From: Chryseobacterium daeguense DSM 19388
Lineage (GTDB): Bacteria > Bacteroidota > Bacteroidia > Flavobacteriales > Weeksellaceae
Direction of reading: 5' to 3'
Length of the DNA: 64,000 nucleotides
Assembly: GCF_000430825.1 (NCBI RefSeq)
Contig: NZ_AUMT01000014.1
Coordinates: forward strand, 1 to 64,000
Shown: positions 54,427 through 63,992 of the stretch, one piece after another
How positions within the stretch are numbered: the stretch's first letter is position 1
How the letters are laid out: every line of letters starts with the position of its first letter
Position numbers and translations under genes: made by a program
The notes under the pieces: generated by a model
Seen by the model: the letters and a program-made list of their open reading frames with translations, nothing else
Database searches by the model: none
Told to the model about the DNA's origin: nothing

Positions 54427-55322
54427 AATATTTTATATCCTACTCCAATCCCCAACCAAGGTTTTTTATTGTGATTCCATATTTCTGCATCTTCTCCAAT
54501 AGCATAATCAAAGCCTAAAAAAGCACCGAAATTAATACTATTATAAGAATATGTAAATCCAAATGCAAAGGACCCTAAGCCTTTCGTAAATTCAGAATCA
54601 TCAAGAATAGGAGTTTTGGATAAATTGGTATTGGATTTATTCAATTTTACAGAAGAGGCTCCTAATAAAATTCCGCCGGTAATTTTCCAAGTATTTTCCT
54701 TCGTGCCAACTTCTTCCTGGTAAAGATAATTAGTTCTTCCAAAAGAATATCCTACAAAAAAATTACCGTTAATACCTGTAGAAAAATCTTCTTTGAGACC
54801 ATTCTTTCCCTTAAACCTATATTTTACAGGGATTGTAATCGCATTTACAGTCCAGCTTTTTGTCCATAGACTAATATTTTCCCGATTTTTCAATTTGTAA
54901 AAATATACCGTATTATTATCAACGTTTTTATTCTCTGATAAATAGGGGTTTACAATTAGTTTATCTTTAGATACAGCAACCATGGCTTTCACTCTATAGT
55001 TTAGATTGGCATCCACAGTTTCAGATTTGGTAAATGTTTTAAAAAAAGCTTCATCAACAATAATCTCTTTTATAACTTCCAGTTCTTTACCGGACACATT
55101 AACCTTTTGTACCAGCTTGATCTTATCACCAATATTATATCCTTTAGTCAATTCCTTCTTATCATTCTCATCTAAATCTTCATACTTTCTTTGAATTTCT
55201 TTTTTCAATGTATGTCCGTTTACAAGACTATTTGGAATCAGATAATGTTTTTTAAATTCTTCCTGCCCGAACATTACACCTGCAGTATTTAGTAGCAAGA
55301 GTAATAAAATTTTTGTTTTCAT
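54423..55322 (-). CDS. Hypothetical outer-membrane protein
   Basis: The 299-aa protein has a signal peptide (MKTKILLLLLLNTAGVMFGQ). A periplasmic or soluble first half (about 20-140) is rich in Lys and Asp. The second half shows alternating beta strands (ITIPVKYRFKGKNG, GINGNFFVGYSFGRTNYLYQ, FAFGFTYSYNSINFGAFLGF) and ends WLGIGVGYKIF, so a barrel with a terminal Phe is likely. No family is recognised. Confidence 0.75.
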   Translation of the reverse strand: MKTKILLLLLLNTAGVMFGQEEFKKHYLIPNSLVNGHTLKKEIQRKYEDLDENDKKELTKGYNIGDKIKLVQKVNVSGKELEVIKEIIVDEAFFKTFTKSETVDANLNYRVKAMVAVSKDKLIVNPYLSENKNVDNNTVYFYKLKNRENISLWTKSWTVNAITIPVKYRFKGKNGLKEDFSTGINGNFFVGYSFGRTNYLYQEEVGTKENTWKITGGILLGASSVKLNKSNTNLSKTPILDDSEFTKGLGSFAFGFTYSYNSINFGAFLGFDYAIGEDAEIWNHNKKPWLGIGVGYKIF

Positions 55323-55692
55323 GGTTATTAATTTTTATACAAATTTTCAAAATTCATGAACACAAAAAAATTACCCGTTTGTGTGATTTTAATGAAAAAT
55401 TTTCCAGATCAAAATAATGAATCCTCCACAAAATTGCAGAGGATTCAAGTTTATCATTTTCAAACAGCTAACAGAAAATTCTAAACTATTTTTGACATTT
55501 TGATAAATGGTTGTGATGGATTAACATTCTTCACGAAAATTATGAAGAATAAACTGTAAAAAATAACAGTTTTAGAAAACGAGTTTCCATGGTTATTGGC
55601 TACTACAAATTTTAAAATTAAATCGATACAAAAAAATACCACAAAAGAGGTATTTTTAAGAAAACTTTAACTATTTTAGAACAAACTAAAAT
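55323..55692. other. Intergenic region with one hairpin
   Basis: Two genes diverge from this 370-bp stretch. It holds an inverted repeat GAATCCTC/GAGGATTC at 55419-55446 with a 12-nt loop and no T run. No small gene is seen. Confidence 0.5.
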
Positions 55693-56472
55693 ATGGACGA
55701 TTCAGAGAAAAAACATCCCTTAATTGAAGTTTGGAATTCCTATTCCGGGATCAGAAAAGAAAACCGGAATATTTCAAATATTCCTCCTATTGAGCGCATT
55801 ATCGGCGAGATGTTTGCCATTGGTGAGTTTTATTATTATGTTTTAAATCTTACCAACAGTACTATTTCCCATCATCATCCTAATGTTTTAAAGCTTCATG
55901 GCCTGAAAAAATATCCGGAAAATTTAAAAGAGATTATAGACCTTACCCATCCTGATGACCTGGAATTCATCATGAAAGCCGAACAAAAGGTGGTTGAGAA
56001 ATTAAAGGAAATCGGGAAAGAACATCAATTATTTTTTAAATGCAGCTATTGCTTCAGAATGAAAACTGCTAAAGGAAATTATGAGCTCTTCCATCATCAG
56101 GCCGTTCTCACGATGGAAGATGAAGACCAAAATCTTATTCAATCCATTAATATCCACACAAATATTAACCATATTACAAAAGAAAATCCGCACACCGTCC
56201 TTATTTCAGGAATTGGACCGAGAAATGATTTCCATCAAATTAAAATTGAAAATCATTCAACAGAAAAAGATTTTTTTGAAATAAATTTAACCAAAAGAGA
56301 AACTGAAATCTTATCGCTCATTGCAAAAGGGTATTCCGCTCCGGAGATATCAAAAATATTAATCTTATCAGAGCACACAGTCCGTACCCATCGTAAAAAC
56401 ATTCTGGCAAAAACCAACTCAAGAAACAGCAAAGAACTCCTGAAAAAAGCCTTTGAATGGGGATTGGTTTAA
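55693..56472 (+). CDS. LuxR-type transcriptional regulator with PAS-like domain
   Basis: The 259-aa protein has a PAS-like N-terminal half (about 40-170: HHHPNVLKLHG, IIDLTHPDDLEFIMKAEQKV) of the kind that binds small ligands or senses the cell state. A C-terminal GerE/LuxR helix-turn-helix follows (about 195-255: LTKRETEILSLIAKGYSAPE, then LSEHTVRTHRKNILAKT). It has no receiver domain or membrane segment. Its target genes are unknown; the neighbours do not suggest a pathway. Confidence 0.9.
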   Translation: MDDSEKKHPLIEVWNSYSGIRKENRNISNIPPIERIIGEMFAIGEFYYYVLNLTNSTISHHHPNVLKLHGLKKYPENLKEIIDLTHPDDLEFIMKAEQKVVEKLKEIGKEHQLFFKCSYCFRMKTAKGNYELFHHQAVLTMEDEDQNLIQSINIHTNINHITKENPHTVLISGIGPRNDFHQIKIENHSTEKDFFEINLTKRETEILSLIAKGYSAPEISKILILSEHTVRTHRKNILAKTNSRNSKELLKKAFEWGLV

Positions 56473-56478
56473 TATAAA

Positions 56479-56573
56479 TAGTGAGTTTGCTTCGAGTCAA
56501 TAGTGAATTAATAGATTAATTTGATAAAAAAATTCACAAGCAAAGCGAATTTACAATTCACAATTCACTTCTA
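56479..56573. repeat. Degenerate inverted repeat
   Basis: GTGAGTTTGCTTCG and TAGTGAATTAAT on the left face AATTCACAAGCAAAGCGAA and AATTCACAATTCACTT on the right. It resembles a worn REP-type element between two genes. Confidence 0.35.
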
Positions 56574-56629
56574 AACCCTGATAAATCTCACAGAGGAATT
56601 TCGGCGCAAAACTTGTATTTTTAACGCTG

Positions 56630-57826
56630 ATGGAAACACCAGTTTTACAACCGCGCTTTAAAGATTCACCGCATTTCAAGGACTTTTGGATAAACGGAAA
56701 CGGGAAAGAGCTTATCAACTTTTCCGGGGCAGATGTAAGCTTCAAAAACTTTGAAAAATTTTCACCTTATTTTTATCATATTGATGAAATAGGTGATGAG
56801 GTTGTAAAAGATATTTACCTCAAAAAGAAATACCACGAAGCCTCCCGGGAAATCGAGCAATACATAAGAAATGGTGTCTCAGAAAGCGATGATGTCCCCG
56901 AAAGTGTAAAAAAACTTTTCCTCCAGACCCAAAAAGTTCCGGATTGGGTAGATTATGATATAATCAAAAAAGGAGCTGAACTCTGTATGAGAAGCAATCT
57001 GGATTCATTGATTTCTTTGCGGGATTACTGCCTCATCGGAGGTTACGATTATGCTTACCTCAATAAACCTCTGATCGCCACCGAGGCATTGAAAAAAGGT
57101 GCAGTGAAAAGACTTTCTGAAACACTGGATTTTTGGGTAAATATTACGAGATACAATGCTTTGGAAATTCACAAAAAAGGATATGAATTCGCAATAAAAA
57201 CAAGGCTAATTCATTCCTACGCAAGGCTTTCCATCAAAAAGCATTATAAAAGCTGGGATACTGAAAACTGGGGCGAACCCATTAATTCCTGGGATATGAT
57301 GGCCACGTACATTGGCTTTAGTCTTGTATTTATGCACAGTCTTCATAAGCTGGGAAATACATTTTCCATTGAAGAAGAAAAAGGACTTTTTCTCCTGTGG
57401 AAATACGTGGGATACTTGCTGGGAATCCCTGAAAACCTCCTGCCGGACGACAAAAAGCAGGCTACGGAATATTTTTATTTATGGACATCCGTTCAGCCTC
57501 CGTCCGACAAAGATTCTGTTCTCCTGGCTCATTCTCTATTAAACGAATCTTTAGAAAATCCTATTTTAAAATATAAATTCCAGAGAAGAAATCTACGCTA
57601 CCTGCATATCTGCTGTACATGGTTTTTATTGGATGACGAGGTTTGTAAAAGACTTCAGATTCCTGATGTTGCCAATAAAAAAGCATTCCCCTTAAGCAAA
57701 TGGATCATTAACAAGATTTATGATAAAACAGTAAGCCGTGAAACAAGAATACAGAAGGGTAATAAAGACCAGATGAAAGTTCTCAGCGATTACCTGAAAA
57801 TTACCCAAAATTCCAATTTTCATTAA
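56630..57826 (+). CDS. MpaB-family (DUF2236) oxygenase
   Basis: The 398-aa protein is largely helical. It matches the MpaB/DUF2236 group, which includes heme-dependent latex-clearing proteins and mycophenolate-pathway oxygenases. Visible features are VPDWVDYDIIKKGAELCMRS, KRLSETLDFWVNITRYNALE and a set of His residues including LIHSYARLSIKKH and VFMHSLHKLG that could ligate heme or metal. There is no signal peptide. The substrate in this organism is unknown. The gene stands alone. Confidence 0.8.
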   Translation: METPVLQPRFKDSPHFKDFWINGNGKELINFSGADVSFKNFEKFSPYFYHIDEIGDEVVKDIYLKKKYHEASREIEQYIRNGVSESDDVPESVKKLFLQTQKVPDWVDYDIIKKGAELCMRSNLDSLISLRDYCLIGGYDYAYLNKPLIATEALKKGAVKRLSETLDFWVNITRYNALEIHKKGYEFAIKTRLIHSYARLSIKKHYKSWDTENWGEPINSWDMMATYIGFSLVFMHSLHKLGNTFSIEEEKGLFLLWKYVGYLLGIPENLLPDDKKQATEYFYLWTSVQPPSDKDSVLLAHSLLNESLENPILKYKFQRRNLRYLHICCTWFLLDDEVCKRLQIPDVANKKAFPLSKWIINKIYDKTVSRETRIQKGNKDQMKVLSDYLKITQNSNFH

Positions 57827-57937
57827 AAATTTTACTGCTTTTTCTTTTCAAAACAAAGACACAAAATTTTATCATTTTTTAACTATAAAAACAGCCTTTA
57901 AGAGCAAATAATATTAGTTTTTGACCATAAAATTTCG

Positions 57938-57945
57938 TAATTTTG
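57938..57945 (+). promoter_or_regulatory. -7 box of recA
   Basis: TAATTTTG, 20 nt before the recA ATG. It lies inside a longer upstream reading frame, supporting the downstream start. Confidence 0.5.
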
Positions 57946-57965
57946 ATCAATTATTTAAACAACAG

Positions 57966-58967
57966 ATGAGTAACATAGACGATAAGAAAAAAGCACTCGC
58001 GCTGGTGCTTGACAAACTAGATAAAACATACGGAAAAGGGACTGTAATGACGTTGGGAGACAGCTCTGTGGATAATACCATTGAAGTAATTCCTTCAGGA
58101 TCTCTGGGATTAGACATTGCTTTAGGTGTTGGTGGATATCCAAGAGGAAGAATCATTGAAATCTACGGTCCGGAATCTTCAGGTAAAACTACTTTAACCC
58201 TTCATGCTATTGCAGAAGCTCAGAAAGCAGGAGGTATTGCAGCCTTCATTGATGCGGAGCACGCTTTTGACAGAGGTTATGCAGGAAAACTGGGAATTGA
58301 TCTTGAAAACTTAATTATTTCTCAACCCGATAACGGTGAACAGGCACTGGAAATTGCTGATAACCTGATCCGTTCAGGAGCAATCGACATTGTTGTCATT
58401 GACTCTGTAGCTGCACTGACTCCAAAAGCGGAGATTGAAGGAGAAATGGGAGATTCTAAAATGGGTCTTCATGCAAGATTGATGTCTCAGGCTTTAAGAA
58501 AATTAACGGCTACGATTTCAAGAACAAAATGTACGGTTATCTTCATCAACCAGTTGAGAGAGAAAATCGGGGTAATGTTTGGAAATCCGGAAACTACAAC
58601 GGGTGGTAACGCACTGAAATTTTACGCTTCCGTAAGAGTTGATATCAGAAAAGCAAGTGCACCGATTAAAAATGGAGATGAGGCAATCGGAAGCCGTGTG
58701 AAGGTGAAAATTGTGAAAAACAAAGTAGCTCCACCTTTCAAGCAGGCAGAATTTGACATCATGTACGGTGAAGGGGTTTCCAAGACAGGAGAAATTCTTG
58801 ACCAGGCCGTAGAGCAGGGAATCGTGAAGAAAAGCGGCTCTTGGTTCAGCTATGAGGAAACAAAATTAGGACAAGGCCGTGATGCTGTGAAAGACGTATT
58901 GAAGGACAACCCTGAGCTCGCTGAGGAATTGGAAAACAAAATAAAAGAAGAATTAAAAAATAAATAA
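57966..58967 (+). CDS. recA: Recombinase RecA
   Basis: RecA forms ATP-dependent filaments on single-stranded DNA for strand exchange and SOS induction. The start at [11 protein letters not shown] is chosen since the 15 codons before it include the -7 box. The 333-aa protein has Walker [10 protein letters not shown] (68-76), DAEHAFD, Walker [26 protein letters not shown] and [12 protein letters not shown]. No obvious LexA-type site was seen upstream. A terminator follows, shared with the gene on the other strand. Confidence 0.97.
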   Translation: MSNIDDKKKALALVLDKLDKTYGKGTVMTLGDSSVDNTIEVIPSGSLGLDIALGVGGYPRGRIIEIYGPESSGKTTLTLHAIAEAQKAGGIAAFIDAEHAFDRGYAGKLGIDLENLIISQPDNGEQALEIADNLIRSGAIDIVVIDSVAALTPKAEIEGEMGDSKMGLHARLMSQALRKLTATISRTKCTVIFINQLREKIGVMFGNPETTTGGNALKFYASVRVDIRKASAPIKNGDEAIGSRVKVKIVKNKVAPPFKQAEFDIMYGEGVSKTGEILDQAVEQGIVKKSGSWFSYEETKLGQGRDAVKDVLKDNPELAEELENKIKEELKNK

Positions 58968-58971
58968 TAAA

Positions 58972-59000
58972 AAAGGTCTGAAAATTTCAGACCTTTCTTT
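58972..59000. terminator. Bidirectional terminator after recA
   Basis: AAAGGTCTGAA/TTCAGACCTTT hairpin with A- and T-rich flanks, between converging genes. Confidence 0.85.
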
Positions 59001-59007
59001 ACTTGTA

Positions 59008-60435
59008 TTATTGTGAAATCTTGCCCTGCAGCTGAATAGCTCCCGTAACTTTCATTCCTTTTGTAAGCGTTTCAAATCTCATATTATCTTTGTTTACAAA
59101 AGCATCAATGGTAAAGAAATCTTCCATTTCAGAATTGGTGATCAATCTTAATTTCAACATATATCCTTTGATACTTCCATCTTCCAGCAATTCTGTTTCT
59201 CTAAAATCGATCAACTGAGCGATAAAGTCGAAAAGAGCATAATTAGGAATATCATTATTAGGCATATAAGTTGTAAAGTCATCGCTTAATTTCGTTCCGT
59301 CCGGTAAGTCAAACTTTTGATGAATATCCAATACGAAAATAATTCCGCTGATATTTACGTTTAATTTATTTTGAAACTGATAAACATTTTTATTTTCTGC
59401 ATAATCTGTCGCAAAAAACCAAACTCCAAATGTATCTCTACCCTTTCCACAAACAACTGCTTCCAGATTCTGTGCATTTTCCCATTCATTAATTTCTCTC
59501 ATTTCAAGATCCAATGAAAAGTCGGTTTTCACTTCAGGATAGATGGTACTGAAATCTTCTGTGAGAACAGTTTTAAATTGAACGTCTTTAAAATCTGTAA
59601 GCCTAATTTTATCATTATCATATTCCGGCGAATCCATTTTACACAAAGCCATCGTTTGAACCAGATAATCGGAAATATCGCTGTTTTGAAAATGTTCAAA
59701 TCCAAAAATTCCGCCCCATGTATTCCCAAGTGTATTTGAATTTGATTTTTTAATTTTAATTCCAATTTCATTGATCGTTTCAGGAACCGCAATCTCTTCT
59801 CTGTCTACAAAATAATCTTTTCCTTCCACAAGCTGAGTCAACATAATCTCATTATTTTCGTTATTAGAAAACTCTGAAAATCCCCTGTAGCTGATTTCGT
59901 CATTTTCAAAAACGTAAGGCAGTCCTATTTTCGAAGCCTCAGAATCTTTAAAATGATAAGCCATGGTGATTGCCTTTAACTCCTCTTGTCTTGTTGCTAA
60001 ACTATGATTTCCGTTATTTTCAAACTGCGAATGATACAGAATAATGTATGATTTTATTTTGTCTTCTCTAAGCTCGTTTTCAAATTTCCCCTCCATTCTT
60101 TCAATTACTTCTTTTGAAGAAGGAGAATAGGATTCATCGGTAATTAAGTATAGAAAACCTTGTATTTCCCCGTTTTGCTTTTCGTACGCTGCAATTGGAG
60201 CATAATCGCCTTTTAGTTGCAAAGAGATTGAATAAACAATATAGTCATTATAGATTTTAGTTTTTTGGTACAAATCGGAAGATTTCACTTCCTCATTCTT
60301 TTGTAAAGAAGTTTCCATCGGTTTGCTTTCCAAAATTTCAATTGGTTTTACTTCTGTTTTTTCTTCAGTTTGAGCCTGAACAACTTTCGTTTCCTGTTGC
60401 TTATTTTTCTTTTTAAAAATATCAAAAATTCCCAT
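59008..60435 (-). CDS. Hypothetical cytoplasmic protein, 475 aa
   Basis: The ATG complementary to 60433-60435 (MGIFDIFKKKNKQQ) is preferred over one 30 nt upstream. The N terminus is basic, followed by a Glu/Lys/Gln-rich linker (about 15-55), which is likely disordered. The remainder is acidic and looks like two or three mixed alpha/beta domains (SISLQLKGDYAPIAAYEKQN, FGVWFFATDYAENKNVYQFQ, GMKVTGAIQLQGKISQ). No membrane segment or known motif is recognised. The MGxFDxFKKK start also occurs in other bacterial cytoplasmic proteins. Function unknown. Confidence 0.8.
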   Translation of the reverse strand: MGIFDIFKKKNKQQETKVVQAQTEEKTEVKPIEILESKPMETSLQKNEEVKSSDLYQKTKIYNDYIVYSISLQLKGDYAPIAAYEKQNGEIQGFLYLITDESYSPSSKEVIERMEGKFENELREDKIKSYIILYHSQFENNGNHSLATRQEELKAITMAYHFKDSEASKIGLPYVFENDEISYRGFSEFSNNENNEIMLTQLVEGKDYFVDREEIAVPETINEIGIKIKKSNSNTLGNTWGGIFGFEHFQNSDISDYLVQTMALCKMDSPEYDNDKIRLTDFKDVQFKTVLTEDFSTIYPEVKTDFSLDLEMREINEWENAQNLEAVVCGKGRDTFGVWFFATDYAENKNVYQFQNKLNVNISGIIFVLDIHQKFDLPDGTKLSDDFTTYMPNNDIPNYALFDFIAQLIDFRETELLEDGSIKGYMLKLRLITNSEMEDFFTIDAFVNKDNMRFETLTKGMKVTGAIQLQGKISQ

Positions 60436-60569
60436 ATTATTAATTAATGCGATAAATATAATCAAAACCTAATGATAGAGCATCATTAAAAAAATGTCAA
60501 AATGTCACTTTTAGTCAAACGGTATTTTTTTTGAGAAAGAATTGAAAGAAAATTAAAACTATAAATATT

Positions 60570-62462
60570 ATGACTAAAGGAAATATTAATGTATCTGTGG
60601 AAAATATTTTCCCGCTTATCAAAAAATTTCTTTACAGTGACCACGAAATATTCCTGAGAGAATTGATCTCCAATGCAACGGACGCTACTTTAAAATTAAA
60701 ACATCTTACAAGCATTGGCGAGGCAAAAGTTGAGTACGGAAACCCGAAGATTGAGGTTAAGGTAGACAAAGAAAATAAAACGCTTCGTATTATTGACCAG
60801 GGAATCGGGATGACGGGTGAGGAAGTTGAAAAATATATTAATCAGGTTGCTTTTTCAGGAGCTGAAGAGTTTTTGGAAAAGTATAAAGATACCGCAAAAG
60901 ATTCGGGGATTATCGGTCATTTCGGACTTGGGTTTTATTCTGCGTTCATGGTGGCGGAGAAAGTTGAGATCTTAACAAAATCTTACAAGGATGAACCTGC
61001 TGTTCGATGGATCTGCGACGGAAGCCCTGAATTTACTTTAGAGGAAACAACCGATAAAACCGACAGAGGAACAGAAATTGTTCTCCACATTGCAGAAGAT
61101 TCAACAGAATTTCTAGAGGAAGGAAAAATCCGTGAATTGCTGTTAAAATATAACAAATTCATGCCAGTTCCTATTAAATTCGGGACAAGAACACATACGC
61201 TGCCTCTACCGGAAGACGCTCCTGAAGATGCCGTTGCGGAAACAGAAGAGGTTGATAATATCATCAACAACCCCACTCCGGCTTGGACCATCGCTCCGAG
61301 CGAACTGACGAATGAAGATTATATGAAATTCTATCACGAACTGTACCCGATGCAGTTTGAGGAGCCTTTATTTAATATCCATTTGAATGTAGATTATCCG
61401 TTCAATATGACGGGGATTTTATTCTTCCCGAAACTGAACAATAATTTAAATATTGAAAAAGATAAAATTCAGCTCTACCAAAACCAGGTTTTTGTAACGG
61501 ATGAAGTGAAAGGTATTGTTCCGGATTTCTTAATGCTTCTTCGTGGAGTTATTGATTCTCCGGATATCCCGCTGAATGTATCCCGTTCTTATTTACAGGC
61601 TGATGGTGCAGTGAAGAAAATTTCATCTTACATCACGAAAAAAGTAGCCGACAAAATGGCTTCGCTAATCAATGAAAACCGCGAAGATTACGAGAAAAAA
61701 TGGAACGACATTAAAGTTGTTATCGAATATGGAATTGTAACAGAAGAGAAATTTGCTGAAAAGGCAGATAAATTCACGCTTTATCCTACAACAGACGGAA
61801 CATATTTCTTGTGGAATGAATTGGAAGAGAAAATTAAATTAAACCAGACAGATAAAGATGGTAATTTAATTGTTCTTTATACTTCAAATGCGGATGAGCA
61901 GCACAGCTATATTCAATCTGCAAAAGATAAAGGATACGAAGTTCTGCTTCTGGACTCCCCGATTATTCCTCACGTTATTCAAAAGCTGGAGACTTCAAAA
62001 GAGAAAGTTTCTTTTGTACGAGTGGATGCGGATCACATCAATAATTTAATTAAAAAGGACGAGCCTATTATTTCTAAATTAAATGAAACTGAAAAAGAAT
62101 CTTTAAAGAAAAATGTAGAAGAGGCTATTAATGACAAGAAATTTACCGTTCAGCTGGAAGATTTAGACAGTAATGATGCTCCTTTCACAATCACTCAGCC
62201 TGAGTTTATGAGAAGAATGAAGGATATGCAGGCAACCGGCGGTGGCGGCATGTTTGGAATGGGTGGCTTCCCGGAAATGTATAACCTGGTGGTGAACTCC
62301 AACAGTGAATTTGCGAGCCAGATTTTGAAAGCTGAAGATACAGAAGAAAAAGAAGGTCTGATTAAATACGCATTGGATCTGGCTAAACTTTCCCAGAATT
62401 TATTAAAAGGAAAAGATCTGACAGACTTTATCCAAAGAAGTTATCAGAATCTGAATAAATAA
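60570..62462 (+). CDS. htpG: Molecular chaperone HtpG (Hsp90)
   Basis: HtpG is a dimeric ATP-driven chaperone in the cytoplasm. The 630-aa protein has the GHKL ATPase motifs EIFLRELISNATDA, IIDQGIGMT and GHFGLGFYSAFM, and a middle domain with FFPKLNNN and LNVSRSYLQ. A C-terminal dimerisation domain carries a Gly/Met-rich loop (GGGGMFGMGGFPEMYN). The length is normal for bacterial Hsp90. Upstream there is a short direct repeat AAATGTCAAAATGTCA of unknown role. Confidence 0.97.
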   Translation: MTKGNINVSVENIFPLIKKFLYSDHEIFLRELISNATDATLKLKHLTSIGEAKVEYGNPKIEVKVDKENKTLRIIDQGIGMTGEEVEKYINQVAFSGAEEFLEKYKDTAKDSGIIGHFGLGFYSAFMVAEKVEILTKSYKDEPAVRWICDGSPEFTLEETTDKTDRGTEIVLHIAEDSTEFLEEGKIRELLLKYNKFMPVPIKFGTRTHTLPLPEDAPEDAVAETEEVDNIINNPTPAWTIAPSELTNEDYMKFYHELYPMQFEEPLFNIHLNVDYPFNMTGILFFPKLNNNLNIEKDKIQLYQNQVFVTDEVKGIVPDFLMLLRGVIDSPDIPLNVSRSYLQADGAVKKISSYITKKVADKMASLINENREDYEKKWNDIKVVIEYGIVTEEKFAEKADKFTLYPTTDGTYFLWNELEEKIKLNQTDKDGNLIVLYTSNADEQHSYIQSAKDKGYEVLLLDSPIIPHVIQKLETSKEKVSFVRVDADHINNLIKKDEPIISKLNETEKESLKKNVEEAINDKKFTVQLEDLDSNDAPFTITQPEFMRRMKDMQATGGGGMFGMGGFPEMYNLVVNSNSEFASQILKAEDTEEKEGLIKYALDLAKLSQNLLKGKDLTDFIQRSYQNLNK

Positions 62463-62480
62463 TTTGACTATTTTATATTG

Positions 62481-62511
62481 AAAACCGGCGGAGCTTTGCT
62501 TCGCCGGTTTT
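62481..62511 (+). terminator. Terminator of htpG
   Basis: AAAACCGGCG/CGCCGGTTTT hairpin with T-rich 3' side; the mirrored A run also gives a leftward terminator. Confidence 0.85.
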
Positions 62512-62514
62512 GTT

Positions 62515-62549
62515 AGGTTTCGGGGGCGACGAAGTCGCCCCCGAAACCT
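62515..62549. repeat. Perfect 16-bp palindrome, GTTTCGG family
   Basis: AGGTTTCGGGGGCGAC and its complement flank GAA. A related unit lies at 63849-63891, on the other side of the terpene cyclase gene. Confidence 0.8.
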
Positions 62550-62582
62550 GTATGTTAATTATATTTAGTCAAAGATTACAAA

Positions 62583-63593
62583 CTAATCCTGACTGATATA
62601 TTCTCCATCCACATACCCTCCGTTTACATAACGGGTTGTATCATTCGTGTGCCATGCGTAAACTCCCGAGATCATGATACCGAGATCCTGCACATAATCA
62701 GAAACCATTTCCTGCCATTTGCCGAATACCGGTAAATTTTTCTGCAATACTAAAAACTCATTTAAATAATTATCATGAAGCTCCATTGTCATGTTATAAG
62801 CATCTTTTATTGATACGTTATGCTCCTGCTGCATGACTTTTACAAGATTCATGGTATCCCCTTCCCGATGAAGCTCTTTGGGTAAGGAAATGATGTCATT
62901 GTGTATACCTATCATCAAAGCGCAAAGCGTATGGAGGCGCAGAATATGTGAGTGCTCAAGTACTTCATCAGGCAGCTGGCGGTATTCTTTCTGCATTGCT
63001 ACATATTTACAAAAAGGCTGGACTCCGCTGGTAGCTTCACGAATAAGCAGGTAGACAGCCAATGGAGGAATAGTATTAGTTCTGTAATAAGCTCTTTCGT
63101 CTGCATAGCCTATCAGGACATCATGTAACGATTTTATGAATTTATTGTATAATCTTTCAGGCATTTCACATTTGACAGCATCCTGTCTCAGTATCCAGAA
63201 TTGATGGAATATGCCATTTTCAGCAGGTTCAGCAGATTCTCCCTTAAGCAATGACATAATTTTGTTACTTATATCGATCATTTCGCTGTGGCTGCAAAGA
63301 TCCCAATAATCATCCATCATCGCTCCATTGGCGGCGTAGTTTGCCAGAGGCCGCAATTCGGCAAGTGTTTTCAAAAAGGGACATCCTCTTGATGCAATAT
63401 CAGTAAGGTTGTGTTTTTTATGTTTTTCACGGGCTTCTTTACTGTGAAAAGTATACTCTCTATCTATCCAGCTATAATATTCTTCTCGTTGCTGTTGAAA
63501 ATCTGGATGTATAAAATCCGGAAAAGGATATTGAGGTTTCGGAAGTTCTTGCAAACCGGCATAGAATTCCTGATCTGAAATGGTTGTTTTCAT
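62583..63593 (-). CDS. Class I terpene cyclase
   Basis: The 336-aa protein has all the key motifs of bacterial terpene synthases. MMDDYWDL carries the acidic metal site Asp94-Asp95-Asp98. Arg171 (YYRTN) fits the pyrophosphate sensor. NDIISLPKE (232-240) is the NSE metal triad Asn232-Ser236-Glu240. The C-terminal Trp and Arg-Tyr pair sit in YAWHTNDTTRYVNGG. It should ionise a prenyl diphosphate, most likely farnesyl diphosphate, and cyclise it. Product unknown. It stands alone, without P450 or methyltransferase genes, and is flanked by palindromic repeats on both sides. Confidence 0.9.
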   Translation of the reverse strand: MKTTISDQEFYAGLQELPKPQYPFPDFIHPDFQQQREEYYSWIDREYTFHSKEAREKHKKHNLTDIASRGCPFLKTLAELRPLANYAANGAMMDDYWDLCSHSEMIDISNKIMSLLKGESAEPAENGIFHQFWILRQDAVKCEMPERLYNKFIKSLHDVLIGYADERAYYRTNTIPPLAVYLLIREATSGVQPFCKYVAMQKEYRQLPDEVLEHSHILRLHTLCALMIGIHNDIISLPKELHREGDTMNLVKVMQQEHNVSIKDAYNMTMELHDNYLNEFLVLQKNLPVFGKWQEMVSDYVQDLGIMISGVYAWHTNDTTRYVNGGYVDGEYISQD

Positions 63594-63848
63594 AGTATTG
63601 TTTTTATGATTAGTAGTTATGCTAAAAATAAATAAAAATTACTTTGTAAATCAGATTATTATGAATATTTAAAGAAACCCCTTATTATAAAGTGTTTATG
63701 AATGCAGAACAGATGAATTTTTTAATTTTTTAGACTAATTTATTCGACATTTTTCGCCCTTGAGACAGTAACATATCTCTTTCGTTAGAATTATTTAATA
63801 GTTTGAAAGTTGAAAATCGTTGAGAAATTTTTCTTTCAATTTATTTGG

Positions 63849-63891
63849 AAAAATGTTTCGGCGGTGCCTTTGGCACCGCCGAAACATTTTT
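63849..63891. repeat. Perfect 20-bp palindrome, GTTTCGG family
   Basis: Arms of 20 bp (63849-63868 and 63872-63891; the core is ATGTTTCGGCGGTGCC) enclose TTT and end in five Ts, so it could also terminate transcription. Confidence 0.8.
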
Positions 63892-63904
63892 GTTTGGACT
63901 GGAT

Positions 63905-63992
63905 CTCGAGAACTTTAGCCTGACAGACAGTCCAACAGTTTTATATCTAAGTATTAGCAATGTCAGGCTGAGGCTTTCGAAGCCTTAAGGCT
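63905..63992. repeat. Inverted-repeat element, GAAGC family copy 3 (degenerate)
   Basis: Right arm TGTCAGGCTGAGGCTTTCGA (63961-63980) is well kept; the left arm (63905-63925) has several mismatches. The interior contains GTATTAGCA, the reverse of the TGCTAATA of copies 1 and 2, so orientation is inverted. A small palindrome AGCCTTAAGGCT lies at 63981-63992. Confidence 0.65.

Noticed and set aside
57921..57965. Longer recA start at TTG
   Set aside because: The extra 15 codons contain the TAATTTTG promoter and are not part of the RecA family.
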